Shown here: one piece after another, positions 43,663 to 52,428 of the stretch
Layout: the number at the start of each line of letters is the position of its first letter
Numbering within the stretch: the stretch's first letter is position 1
Source: DASYQD01 sp036005845
GTDB taxonomy: Bacteria > Acidobacteriota > Thermoanaerobaculia > Multivoradales > JAIOJS01
Reading direction: 5' to 3'
NCBI GenBank assembly: GCA_036005845.1
Contig: DASYQD010000082.1
Span: 1 to 64,000, forward strand
Length of the DNA: 64,000 nt
Notes under the pieces: model-generated
Databases searched by the model: none
Seen by the model: the letters and a program-made list of their open reading frames with translations, nothing else
What the model was told of the DNA's origin: nothing
Position numbers and translations under genes: made by a program

Positions 43663-44705
43663 CGAGGCGTCTTTGCAGGTGCTGGGTGCTGCTGGTAGTG
43701 GCGGTCGTTGCCGCAGTGGAGACGACCGGAGTCGCGCTCGGCAATACACTGACTATCCAGACGTCGGGCGTGGCGATCTGGGCGACAAACGTCGCCAAGG
43801 ACACCGCCTATGCGCTCTTGGCTAAAGCCGATGACGAAACCAGGAACTCGTTTCCGGAAAGCGCCAAGATGTTACCTCTGCACCACCCAGTCGTGATCAT
43901 CCGCTCCACTAACTTGTCTGCCGCGGGCAGCGTGTACGACTATCCGGTCGTGCTCTGGCTGGGGCATACGGATCCGTGGTCACCAAGTCACAATCCCATG
44001 ATCAACCCACGAGCTGACGGCTACGACATCGATTTCGCCCCGGTGATGGGCGACACCTTGGTCACTGGACCGCTTGATGTCGCAGGTTTGAGCTCACTGC
44101 CAGATCTCGATGCATTGACAAAGGGCGCCGCGGGTTCGGTCCCCCGAAAGTTCGACACGTATCTGCTCGGCACTGATCTGGCCAAACTGGAGGATCGCAT
44201 AGGCGGGCGGTGGACCGTCAGAGGCGGCAAGCTCGAGCCGTATTCGCCACTTACCTGCTCGGATGGCAGCGGGGGTGTGATCGTCCCCAAATGGATTGAA
44301 AGCTGCTTCAAGGCCGACGGCACCTGCACAAGCCTGGGAGCTTCTCCGTGGAAAGCGACAATGCTGTACGAAGGTCTCCAGACCAGTTACACGTTTGGCC
44401 AAGACTCCGTCAACTTAGTACTCACGAGCTTCGAACAGAGCATGGGCAAGCCGGTGCGAACTTTGACCATTCGGCTGTATGCGCAGAACAGCAAGGTGAC
44501 GGTTCGGCTGGTCAGCGCGCCCACCTCTGACATCCTCGACCTGCCCCCAGATCACATCACCCTCGATAGCGCCGATCACTTGCTGCTCGGGTATCGAATC
44601 GCCGACAACAAGAAACTTGGCCCTTACTGCTACCCCGAGATCGATCCGGGCAGTGGCTGCGTACTGGCAGGCAAGCCGTTCTGCCCGGGCGGCTTCCTCC
44701 CATGA
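43659..44705 (+). CDS. Secreted protein of unknown function, partner of the CHAT protein
   Basis: 348 residues. Signal peptide with WVLLVVAVVAAVETTGVALG, cleaved near residue 28. The mature part is not recognised: mixed beta pattern, eight or so Cys clustered in the last two-thirds (LTCSDG, SCFKADGTCTS, PYCYPEIDPGSGCVLAGKPFC), which suits disulfides. It is ATGA-coupled to the CHAT gene and to the next gene, so the three are one unit. GC content is clearly lower than the surrounding chromosome, hinting at acquisition. It could be the substrate of the CHAT protease; that is inference. Confidence 0.7.
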   Translation: MTRRLCRCWVLLVVAVVAAVETTGVALGNTLTIQTSGVAIWATNVAKDTAYALLAKADDETRNSFPESAKMLPLHHPVVIIRSTNLSAAGSVYDYPVVLWLGHTDPWSPSHNPMINPRADGYDIDFAPVMGDTLVTGPLDVAGLSSLPDLDALTKGAAGSVPRKFDTYLLGTDLAKLEDRIGGRWTVRGGKLEPYSPLTCSDGSGGVIVPKWIESCFKADGTCTSLGASPWKATMLYEGLQTSYTFGQDSVNLVLTSFEQSMGKPVRTLTIRLYAQNSKVTVRLVSAPTSDILDLPPDHITLDSADHLLLGYRIADNKKLGPYCYPEIDPGSGCVLAGKPFCPGGFLP

Positions 44706-46336
44706 TCCTGGCGATTTTCAGACGAGGCCGCCATCTGCCATTAGCGGCCGTCGTAATGTTGCTCTCATGGGCGGCTGCGGCCGGAGCAGTCGAAGCACCT
44801 ACCGCAGCCATGTGTCCACCACCTCCGTCCCTGCTCGGAGTAGCAGGCTACGAAGAACTCGTTCCACTGGTTGACGGTTTCGTCGCCGCCGCACCCGCGG
44901 ACTGGTCCAAACGTACCGTTGTGCCGGGCAACGTGGCTTACCACTACGAGAAGGCGATGGTCAGTCGCGACGACGATCCCCAGTACGGTGTCGATACCGC
45001 TGATGTTGTTTTTTTTCTTGGCCATGGAGCCCCTGGATCTTGGCAGTTAGGCAACAAATTGGCCGTTTCTGTGAACTCGGTGCTCTTGGGCCCTCCGCGT
45101 GGGCGGGCACTGTACTACTGGCAATGCGCCTGCCGCGTCTTCGCTCATGGCCCTGATGTAAACGGCAACTATATCTCTCCAAGCGAGTTCCACGGCAGCG
45201 CCGACGACGATACCAGCAGGATGGCCAATGTCCTTTACCGCTGGCGTGATGCGCTGACGCCGGGACTCAGGATGGCTTGTGGCGGCTCCTCCGAGGTGAC
45301 CTGCGCCGTCGAGGGCTCCGGCGAAACAGTCGGCGGCCGATTCTGGAAAAACCTGCGCGATCGAGGATACGACTTGGCCGATTCACTACTTCTCGCCATT
45401 CGCGCCGATCGTACGAAGGTGGTGCCGCTCTGCTTGACGCGCGGGTCGCAGGATCCGACCCAGTCGCCTTTGTACGATCCTGACTTCGTGCGCGAGATCA
45501 ATGGCGGGGGCAGCTACTTCCACATCGAGTATACGGAGACGCAGACGGTCAGCGATCGGATGCCTATCCCTTCACGCGGCGACGACCCGGCTGAGGTCAT
45601 TCCGGCGCTCGCCGCATCCGCCCACGTCGCGTACGCGACGGCTGCCGCAGGGATCGATACGGGCGAGCCCCACCATCAGGTCGTTCGTTGTCCGGACCGC
45701 CCGCAGCGGTGGGAGGACGTCGCCACGTTCCTGTGTCCAGCCAAGACACCCCCGGCAACAGTCGACGAGGTTGACACGCAGCGTTTTCTGACGGCCGCCC
45801 GCCACTTCGTGATCGACGAAGAAGGGTGGGCCTCCGATGCCGAGGTGCGCGGCACCGGCATGACCGCGCTATGGATCGACAGCTACGACGACAAAGCGCC
45901 GACGCGAGATCCTTGGCCGCACAGCCACGGCCTCAAGAGCGTCCTCCTTCGCTTTCAACGACCCGCAGTAGACGTTCCATTGACGGTCAAGCCGATCGAA
46001 GAATTTGACGGCGGTGAGATTGTCGTACTGCTTGACTCGCAGGCCAAGGTTAGAGCGGCCTATCGCGACTGGCGAGCGCAGCCCCTTTTCGTGTTGCCGG
46101 CCCCGGGCGAAGCATGGGTCTCCGCCAAGGCGGCGCGCAAGCAAGCGTACGCTTTGATTGGCGATAAAGAGGAGAGTCACTACGCAGTCGAACGGCAGAC
46201 TTGGGGAGTCCGGAACACCGCTCGGGGTTATGAGACGGCCTTCCACTTCGACTTTGTCCCAGCTCCCGGCATCGATCTCGCTCGCTATCCCCCACGCGCC
46301 GTCGAAGTACCAGCAATCCAGCGGCCTCGCGACTAG
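44702..46336 (+). CDS. Secreted protein with caspase-fold-like His/Cys pattern (DUF6345-like)
   Basis: 544 residues. Signal peptide to about residue 30 (PLAAVVMLLSWAAAAGAVEA). VDTADVVFFLGHGAPGSW has a His (H108) after a hydrophobic strand, and ALYYWQCACRVF has Cys142 and Cys144 after the next strand: the strand-His...strand-Cys order of clan CD (caspase-like) peptidases. The following GLRMACGGSSEV, then GGRFWKNLRDRGYDLADSLLLA match the region after the Cys in DUF6345 proteins. Assignment is moderate. The rest (about 240-544) is unrecognised. A run of eight T lies 6 nt before the His codon (45009-45016). It is ATGA-coupled to the gene upstream. Lower GC than neighbours. Confidence 0.6.
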   Translation: MILAIFRRGRHLPLAAVVMLLSWAAAAGAVEAPTAAMCPPPPSLLGVAGYEELVPLVDGFVAAAPADWSKRTVVPGNVAYHYEKAMVSRDDDPQYGVDTADVVFFLGHGAPGSWQLGNKLAVSVNSVLLGPPRGRALYYWQCACRVFAHGPDVNGNYISPSEFHGSADDDTSRMANVLYRWRDALTPGLRMACGGSSEVTCAVEGSGETVGGRFWKNLRDRGYDLADSLLLAIRADRTKVVPLCLTRGSQDPTQSPLYDPDFVREINGGGSYFHIEYTETQTVSDRMPIPSRGDDPAEVIPALAASAHVAYATAAAGIDTGEPHHQVVRCPDRPQRWEDVATFLCPAKTPPATVDEVDTQRFLTAARHFVIDEEGWASDAEVRGTGMTALWIDSYDDKAPTRDPWPHSHGLKSVLLRFQRPAVDVPLTVKPIEEFDGGEIVVLLDSQAKVRAAYRDWRAQPLFVLPAPGEAWVSAKAARKQAYALIGDKEESHYAVERQTWGVRNTARGYETAFHFDFVPAPGIDLARYPPRAVEVPAIQRPRD

Positions 46337-46353
46337 CTCGCCAGCCTCACCGC

Positions 46354-46359
46354 TAAACT
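46354..46359 (+). promoter_or_regulatory. -10 element of ligA (near-leaderless)
   Basis: TAAACT; predicted start about 46366, three bases before the ATG at 46369. No Shine-Dalgarno. Confidence 0.5.
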
Positions 46360-46368
46360 CAGCCTCGC

Positions 46369-48465
46369 ATGCGCCGAGCCCGACCTCCTGCGATCGGTGA
46401 CTCGGTCGCCGTCCGCCGCATCGTCGCGCTGCGCGAGGAGATCCGGCGGCATGATCATCTCTACTACGTGCGCGATGCGCCGGAGATCGCGGACGAGGCT
46501 TACGACTCGTTGTTCGCGGAGTTGCGGGCGCTCGAAGCGAAGTACCCGAAGCTCGTCACGCCCGATTCGCCCACGCAGCGCGTTGCCGGGGCGCCGCTCG
46601 AAGGGTTCCCGACCATCGAGCACGCGGCGCCGATGTTGTCGCTGGAGTCGGACAAGGACCAGGAGGCGCTGCGGCGATTCGACACTCGCCTGCGCAAGTC
46701 GCTCGGCGACGCGGTCGAGTACGTGCTGGAGCCCAAGCTCGACGGGCTGTCGCTCGAGCTGGTGTACGAGGACGGCGTGCTCGCGCGCGCCGCGACGCGC
46801 GGCGACGGGGTGCGCGGCGAAGGCGTCACCGCCAACGTGCGCACGATCGCGGCGGTGCCGCTGCGGCTCTCCGCGGATGACGCCGAGGTGCCGCCCTTCC
46901 TCGCCCTGCGCGCCGAGGTGATACTCCGCATCGCCGACTTCGAGAAGGTCAACGAGCGGCTGGTCGAAGAGGGAAAGACGCCGTTCGCCAACCCCCGCAA
47001 CGCCGCCGCCGGCACGCTGCGGCAGCTCGACCCGCGCATCACCGCTTCGCGGCCGCTCGACGTCTACTTCTACGACGTGCTCGCCGCGCGCGGCCTCGTG
47101 GTCAAGTCGCACCGCGAGACGCTGGAGACGATGCGCGCCTGGGGGCTGCGCGTCAACGACCTCTGCCGGCCGGCGCGCACGGTCGACGACGTGCTCGACT
47201 ACCACCGCGAGATCGGCGAGCGGCGCGACGAGCTGCCCTACGAGATCGACGGCATCGTCATCAAGCTCGACGACCTCGGGCTGCGCGAGGAGCTGGGCAC
47301 CACGGCACGCTTCCCGCGCTGGGCGTTCGCCTTCAAGTTCCCGCCGCGCAAGGAGGTGACGCGGGTTGAGAAGATCGCGCCGTCGGTCGGCCGCTCAGGG
47401 GTCATCACGCCCGTCGCGCTGCTGCGGCCGGTCGAGCTCGGCGGCGTCACCGTCGCCCGCGCCACGCTGCACAACCGTGAGGAGGTGGCGCGCAAGGACA
47501 TCCGCGAGGGCGACCTCGTACGCCTGCAGCGCGCCGGCGACGTCATTCCGCACGTCATCGAGCGCATCGAAGAGGAAGGGCACAAACGGCCCGGCCCGTG
47601 GCGCATGCCGGCCGCCTGCCCCTCGTGCGGCTCGCCGCTCGTCGAGCGCGGCCCGTTCACCGTCTGCGAGAACGGCTTCAACTGCCCGGCGCAGAAGGCG
47701 GGGCGCCTCCAGCATTTCGCCTCGCGCGACGCGCTCGACATCGCCGGGCTCGGCACCGAAAACGCGGAGCTGCTGGTCGACAGCGGCCTGGTCAAGACGC
47801 TGCCCGATCTCTTCGACCTCACCAAGGAGCAACTCTTGGAGGTCAAGCGCGAGCTGCCGGGCTCTGATGACAAGAAAGCCAGCAAGCGCGGCTTCGCCGA
47901 CGTCAGCGCCGACAACTTGCTCACCGCCATCCGCAAGGCGGCGAAGAGCTGCGAGCTGCCGCGCTTCCTCTACGGCCTCGGCATCCCCGAGGTGGGCTCG
48001 AAGGTGTCGCTCGACCTGGCGCGGCACTTCGGCACCATCGACAAGCTGCGTGCGGCCGACGAGGAGGCGTTGCAGGCGGTGCCCGGCGTCGGGCCGCGCA
48101 TGGCCAAGCAAGTCGTTGCCTTCTTCGCCGACCCGCGCAACGCCGACGTGATCGACCGCCTGCTCGACGGCCGCGTCAAGCTGGCGCGCGTCGAAGGTCC
48201 GGCCACCAACGCGCTCGCCGGCCTCAAGTTCGTCTTCACCGGCGGCATGCCGACGCTGTCGCGCGCGCAGGGCAAGCAGCTCGTCGAAGCCAACGGCGGC
48301 CGCGTCGCCGGCTCGGTGTCGAAGGCCACCGACTACGTGGTGGCCGGGGAGGACGCGGGCAGCAAGCTCGACGAGGCGCAGCGCCACAAGGTGCCGGTCC
48401 TCGACGAGGCCGGCTTCCTCGCGCTGCTACGCGAGCGCGGTGTCGAGCCCCCCCCGCGGGCGTAG
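46369..48465 (+). CDS. ligA: NAD-dependent DNA ligase LigA
   Basis: Seals nicks in duplex DNA using NAD+. 698 residues, normal length. N-terminal Ia domain with YYVRDAPEIADEAYDSL; adenylation motif KLDG in LEPKLDGLSLELVYEDG (Lys about 119); OB domain; zinc finger CPSCGSPL...C...NCPAQ (four Cys); helix-hairpin-helix repeats with VPGVGPRMAKQVV; C-terminal BRCT domain from about 610. The C-terminal PPPRA and the stop codon lie inside the dispersed two-hairpin element (copy 2), so the coding end has been formed by it. Confidence 0.98.
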   Translation: MRRARPPAIGDSVAVRRIVALREEIRRHDHLYYVRDAPEIADEAYDSLFAELRALEAKYPKLVTPDSPTQRVAGAPLEGFPTIEHAAPMLSLESDKDQEALRRFDTRLRKSLGDAVEYVLEPKLDGLSLELVYEDGVLARAATRGDGVRGEGVTANVRTIAAVPLRLSADDAEVPPFLALRAEVILRIADFEKVNERLVEEGKTPFANPRNAAAGTLRQLDPRITASRPLDVYFYDVLAARGLVVKSHRETLETMRAWGLRVNDLCRPARTVDDVLDYHREIGERRDELPYEIDGIVIKLDDLGLREELGTTARFPRWAFAFKFPPRKEVTRVEKIAPSVGRSGVITPVALLRPVELGGVTVARATLHNREEVARKDIREGDLVRLQRAGDVIPHVIERIEEEGHKRPGPWRMPAACPSCGSPLVERGPFTVCENGFNCPAQKAGRLQHFASRDALDIAGLGTENAELLVDSGLVKTLPDLFDLTKEQLLEVKRELPGSDDKKASKRGFADVSADNLLTAIRKAAKSCELPRFLYGLGIPEVGSKVSLDLARHFGTIDKLRAADEEALQAVPGVGPRMAKQVVAFFADPRNADVIDRLLDGRVKLARVEGPATNALAGLKFVFTGGMPTLSRAQGKQLVEANGGRVAGSVSKATDYVVAGEDAGSKLDEAQRHKVPVLDEAGFLALLRERGVEPPPRA

Positions 48466-48556
48466 CCCGCTGCTACCACCCACCCAACCCCCGCCCCTGG
48501 ACTTTCTCACCCCTATCCCCCCGACCCCCTGCCCCTCTAGGTGCAGGGGGCGCCCC
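48451..48556 (-). repeat. Dispersed two-hairpin element, copy 2
   Basis: Reverse orientation relative to copy 1. Hairpin 2 is GCGGGC-GTA-GCCCGC (the ligA TAG spans its loop and stem); hairpin 1 (CCCCCTGC...GCAGGGGG) has two mismatches. It fills the convergent gap between ligA and the O-antigen ligase gene. Confidence 0.85.
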
Positions 48557-48574
48557 TCCCGCGCCTCTCGCGAC

Positions 48575-49861
48575 TCAGGGCACCTCCGGGCGCGCATCGT
48601 CGACGAGACCATAAGGGACCGCGAGCAGCACCAGCACCAGGCGCTGCACCTCGACGTCGCCCCAGTTGTCCTCGAAGAGGCCGGCGACGGCGAAGGCGAC
48701 GAGGGCGCCGAGGACGCCGAGCCAGAGGTCCGCGCGCAGGCCGCCGCGGCCGCCCTCGCGTCGATAAGCGGCCAGCGCGCGCGCCGCGGGCAGTCCGAGC
48801 AGCAGCAGCAGCGTGATCAACGCCGGTACGCCGCGTTCGGCTGCCACCTGAAGAAACGCGTCGTGCAGGTGCGGGATGTCGCGGCGCCAGGCTTGCGGCA
48901 GGCGATAGAGCGGATAGCGCTCCTCGACCATGTTCGGCCCCTGCCCCACGAAAGGCCGCTCGCGAATCATCGCCAAGCCCGCCTGCGCCATGCAGATGCG
49001 GTCGGAGTTGGTGAGGTCGCCGGGATCGACGATCGAGGCGGCGCGCTCGAGCACCGACGAGGGGAGCAGCAGCAGCGCCAGCAGCGCCACCGGCACCCAC
49101 CACAGCAGCAGCCGCCGGCGGGCGAGCAGCAGCAGCGCCACGACGCCGGCGGCGAGCCCCACCCAGGCGCTGCGCGTGAGCGTGGCGACGAGCGCGGCGT
49201 TGATCGGCAGCAGCGCCCACAGCCGCCAGTCGCGCTTCCAATCGCCGCGCGAATCACTGGTCCGCGAACCCGCCAGCAGCCGCCCCAGCAGCACGAGGTC
49301 GGCAATCATCAGCACGCCCGAGAAGGTCATATAGTGCGACATGCTGCCGTGGATGCGGTGGTCGAGGTCGGGGCCGCCGGCGGCGACGAGCTGCACCAGG
49401 CCGGCGAGCGACTCGAGGGTGGCGAGCAGCACGACGGCGTCGAGCGTCAGGCGCACCGCCCGCTCGTTGCGCAAGAGCGCCAGGCCAAGCAGCAGCGTGC
49501 ACAGCGAGAAGACCTCCGACATGCCGCGCGCGCTGCGCTGCGGATCGAAGGAGAAGACGATCGAGACGCCGAGCAGCACCACGTAGAGCGCGGCGATCGC
49601 GAGCAGCGGTCGCACGGCGCGTCGCCCGAGCCCGCGCAGCTTGCCCGAGAACGGCGACGCCAGCACGGCGAGGCCGAGGAGGCTGTTGGACGCCGCGAGG
49701 CCGAAGAGGGCGAAGAGGTGCGCCCAGTAGAGGCCGAAGGCGACTCGCGGCAGCCTCCGCGCAGGTACCGCTCGCTCCGCCGGCGCCGGCTCGACCACGT
49801 CGACGAACGGCTCCTCCACGGCCAGAGCGGCGGCCGACCGATTCCCCCCGCCGGCAGGCAT
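48575..49861 (-). CDS. O-antigen ligase-like membrane protein (WaaL/Wzy family)
   Basis: 428 residues with about ten TM segments. A large periplasmic loop in the second half contains MIRERPFVGQGPNMVEERYPLYRL...HDAFLQVAAERGVPALITL, the O-antigen ligase motif region with its conserved His-x-x-Phe/Leu segment. It would join polysaccharide to lipid A core or polymerise repeats. The ATG at 49861 coincides with the predicted transcription start of TACAAT. The two GT4 genes follow upstream on the same strand but separately. Confidence 0.87.
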   Translation of the reverse strand: MPAGGGNRSAAALAVEEPFVDVVEPAPAERAVPARRLPRVAFGLYWAHLFALFGLAASNSLLGLAVLASPFSGKLRGLGRRAVRPLLAIAALYVVLLGVSIVFSFDPQRSARGMSEVFSLCTLLLGLALLRNERAVRLTLDAVVLLATLESLAGLVQLVAAGGPDLDHRIHGSMSHYMTFSGVLMIADLVLLGRLLAGSRTSDSRGDWKRDWRLWALLPINAALVATLTRSAWVGLAAGVVALLLLARRRLLLWWVPVALLALLLLPSSVLERAASIVDPGDLTNSDRICMAQAGLAMIRERPFVGQGPNMVEERYPLYRLPQAWRRDIPHLHDAFLQVAAERGVPALITLLLLLGLPAARALAAYRREGGRGGLRADLWLGVLGALVAFAVAGLFEDNWGDVEVQRLVLVLLAVPYGLVDDARPEVP

Positions 49862-49867
49862 CGGCGC

Positions 49868-49873
49868 ATTGTA
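49868..49873 (-). promoter_or_regulatory. -10 element of the O-antigen ligase gene (leaderless)
   Basis: TACAAT on the minus strand; predicted start falls exactly on the ATG at 49861. No Shine-Dalgarno. Confidence 0.6.
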
Positions 49874-49922
49874 TGCCGCCGTTCCTGGTCATCCGGATGT
49901 CGCCCGGATGGCGGACTGTGGG

Positions 49923-51083
49923 CTAACTAGCGACGAGGCGGCGCAGCAGCGCGAGGTGCTCGGCCGCGATGCGGTCGATCGAGAAACGCGCGGCGACGCG
50001 GACCCGCGCCGCCTCGCCCATGGCGCGGCGCCGCTCGGGATCGGCGAGCAGCGCGATCAGCGCGTCGGCGAGCGCGGTCGCGCTCTCGGGCGGCACCAGC
50101 AGGCCGGTGACGCGGTCTTCGACCGCCTCGGGGTTGCCCGAGACCGCCGTCGCCACCACCGGCAGGCCGGCGGCCATCGCTTCGAGGATGGCGAGCGGCA
50201 ACCCTTCGTAGATCGACGGCAGGCAGAAGACGTCGGCTGCGGCGAGCCGCGCCATCGCCGCCGGCCGCGGCAGACCGCCGGCGAGGTCGACGCGGGCGGC
50301 GAGACCGCGCGCGCGCACCGCGGCGGCGACGCGCGCGCCCTGCTCGCCGTCGCCGACGATCGCCAGGCGGCAGTTGGGAAACGCGGCGAGCACGCGCGGC
50401 ATCGCGGCGAGCAGCACCGCGACCGCTTTGCGCGAGCGCAAGCGCCCCGAGTAGAGGATCACCGGCGGCAGCTCGCGGCGGTGCGGGGGCGGCGCCGGCG
50501 CGGGCGGCACGCCGTTGGCGATCACTTCGACTCGCTCGACGCCATAGTCGCGCCGCAGCTCGGCGGCGGTGGCCTCGCTCGGCGCCACCACGGCGTCGGC
50601 GAGCCGCGAGGTCAAGCGGCCGAGCGCGGCAAGCAGAGGCGCGCGCAGCCACGCGAAGACCCGCTCGCCGAACGTGGGTGTCGACACGACGGCGCCGTCG
50701 GCGCGGATCGCGCGCACTGCGCGGCGCTCCTCGACATAGGAGACCTGCAGCGTCGCCACCAGCCGCGCCTGCCCGGCCCGCGCGCCGAACGCGCGCAGCA
50801 GGCGCAGCACCACGGCCACCAGCGCGCCGTCGGACTCGTGCACCTGCACCAGGTCCCACGGCGTGCGCGGCGCCAGCGCGAAGCGGAGCGCGGCGAAGAG
50901 CGGGAAGAACAGCTTCGGCCCGCGCACCGGTACGCCGTGCGGATCGTCGCGCGGCGGCCGCCGGGTGAGCACGGTGACGAAGTGGCCGTCGAGGCCCAAC
51001 CGGTGTGCCAGCTCCTTCGCCAGCGTGCCAACGCCGGAGAGGTCCGCCGGCGGATAGGTGTTGGTGACGAGCAGGACCCTCAC
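49923..51083 (-). CDS. Glycosyltransferase family 4 (GT-B fold)
   Basis: 386 residues. N-terminal VRVLLVTNTYPPADLSGVGTLAKELAHRL with a Gly-rich loop, VVAPSEATAAELRRDYGV..VIANGVP, and the GT4 donor site LPSIYEGLPLAILEAMAAGLPVVAT with the EX7E pair. It adds a sugar from a nucleotide-sugar donor in lipid or polysaccharide assembly. The GTG at 51083 overlaps the stop of the upstream GT gene (GTGA), so it is preferred over one at 51104. Confidence 0.92.
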   Translation of the reverse strand: MRVLLVTNTYPPADLSGVGTLAKELAHRLGLDGHFVTVLTRRPPRDDPHGVPVRGPKLFFPLFAALRFALAPRTPWDLVQVHESDGALVAVVLRLLRAFGARAGQARLVATLQVSYVEERRAVRAIRADGAVVSTPTFGERVFAWLRAPLLAALGRLTSRLADAVVAPSEATAAELRRDYGVERVEVIANGVPPAPAPPPHRRELPPVILYSGRLRSRKAVAVLLAAMPRVLAAFPNCRLAIVGDGEQGARVAAAVRARGLAARVDLAGGLPRPAAMARLAAADVFCLPSIYEGLPLAILEAMAAGLPVVATAVSGNPEAVEDRVTGLLVPPESATALADALIALLADPERRRAMGEAARVRVAARFSIDRIAAEHLALLRRLVAS

Positions 51084-52339
51084 GCGCGCACCTGCCGGCC
51101 CCACGCGGCGGCGGGCTTGCGGCCGGCGGCGCGGCGCGTGATGCCTTCCGCGTAGGCGGCGCGGTAGCGGCCGGCGACGTTGTCCCAGCTCAGCTCGTCG
51201 ACGGCGCGGCGGCGGCCCGCCTCGCCCATGCGGCGCGCGCGTGCGGAGTCGGCGAAGACCGCGACGAGCGCCTCGCGCAGGGCGCGGCCGTCACCTTCGG
51301 GCACCAACAGACCCTCCTCGCCGTCGTGCACCGCCAGCGGGATGCCCGACACCGATGTCGCCACCACCGGCAGCGCGCTCGCCATCGCCTCGAGCACGAC
51401 GTTGGGCAGGCCGTCGACGTTGCCGCGCGGGTCGTGCACGGCGGGCAGCACGAAGGCATCGGCGGCGCGGAAGAGGTCGGGCAGCGTGTCGCGCAGCACC
51501 GCGCCGGGGAAGTGCACGCGCGCGGCCCAGGGCGCCGCCTGCGCGCGGAAGCGCTCGAGCAGGTCGCCGGCGCCGGCGAGCACCACGTGCAGCTCGGGCA
51601 CCGAGGCGAGCAGCGCCCCGAGCTCGGGCAGCAGCACCTGGAAACCCTTCTTCGTCGCCATGCGGCCGAGTCCGAGCAGCAGCGGCGCGGCGGCGGGGAT
51701 GCCGAGGCGGTCGCGCCAGATCGCGCGGCGCGACGGATCGGGCCGGTAGGTCTGCGCGTCGACGCCGTAGGGGATGACGCGCGCGTCGGCGTCGGGGAAG
51801 CCGAGCGCGCAGACGCGCGCCACGAGCTCGGGCGAGCAGCCGGTGACGAAGTCGCAGGCGGCGAGCGTGCGGCGCACCGTCGCGCGCGCGGCGCGGTGCT
51901 CGGCGAGGAATACGTCGCTGCCGTGGATGCCGACGCCGAAGGCGGTGCGCGAGGCGAGCCCGCGGGCGAGCGGGCCGTTGGGGAGCACCCAATGGGCCTG
52001 GATGGCGGCCGCCGCCCGCTCGCGAAACGCGCGCCGCACCGCGCGCCAAGCGCCGGCGGCATAGAGCGGCGCCACAAACAGCGAGGCGCCGCGCACGCGC
52101 TCGTCGGCGGCGAGGCTCCGGCCGTAGCCGAAGATCTCGAGCGGCGCGGGCGCGTAACGAAACGCTTCGACCGCGACGCCGCCGTCGTCGCGCCGAGGCG
52201 GCATGCCGCGCGCGTGAGGAGCCAGCACGCGCACGCGGTCGCCGCCGCGCACCAGCGCCAGCGCCAGCTCGCGGATGAAGGGGCCCGCCAGGTCCTCGGG
52301 CGTACGCGGGTAGGTCTGGGTGAGGAAGAGCAACTCCAC
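51080..52339 (-). CDS. Glycosyltransferase family 4 (GT-B fold)
   Basis: 419 residues. FLTQTYPRTPEDLAGPFIRELALAL start, IQAHWVLPNGPLARGLA, GIHGSDVFLAEH, VIPYGVD, LLGLGRMATKKGFQVLL and donor motif LPAVHDPRGNVDGLPNVVLEAMASALPVVATSVSG (EX7E with an insert). Typical for exo- or lipopolysaccharide glycosyltransferases. The GTG at 52339 follows TAGAAT with a predicted 3-nt leader. It is translationally coupled to the next GT4. Confidence 0.92.
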   Translation of the reverse strand: MELLFLTQTYPRTPEDLAGPFIRELALALVRGGDRVRVLAPHARGMPPRRDDGGVAVEAFRYAPAPLEIFGYGRSLAADERVRGASLFVAPLYAAGAWRAVRRAFRERAAAAIQAHWVLPNGPLARGLASRTAFGVGIHGSDVFLAEHRAARATVRRTLAACDFVTGCSPELVARVCALGFPDADARVIPYGVDAQTYRPDPSRRAIWRDRLGIPAAAPLLLGLGRMATKKGFQVLLPELGALLASVPELHVVLAGAGDLLERFRAQAAPWAARVHFPGAVLRDTLPDLFRAADAFVLPAVHDPRGNVDGLPNVVLEAMASALPVVATSVSGIPLAVHDGEEGLLVPEGDGRALREALVAVFADSARARRMGEAGRRRAVDELSWDNVAGRYRAAYAEGITRRAAGRKPAAAWGRQVRA

Positions 52340-52348
52340 GCGCTGTGG

Positions 52349-52354
52349 ATTCTA
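52349..52354 (-). promoter_or_regulatory. -10 element of the glycosyltransferase pair (near-leaderless)
   Basis: TAGAAT on the minus strand; predicted start about 52342, three bases before the GTG at 52339. It is back-to-back with the promoter at 52417 in an 89-bp gap. Confidence 0.55.
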
Positions 52355-52413
52355 GGCGCGTCTGGCCGGCCCACTCGGTGGGCGGCGCGGCGGCGCAAGC
52401 TCCACGGAGCGTG

Positions 52414-52422
52414 TGCTATACA
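52414..52422 (+). promoter_or_regulatory. Extended -10 of the phosphodiesterase gene (leaderless)
   Basis: TGC-TATACA. Standard spacing puts the start exactly at 52429, the A of the ATG. No Shine-Dalgarno. Confidence 0.6.
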
Positions 52423-52428
52423 GCCGCG

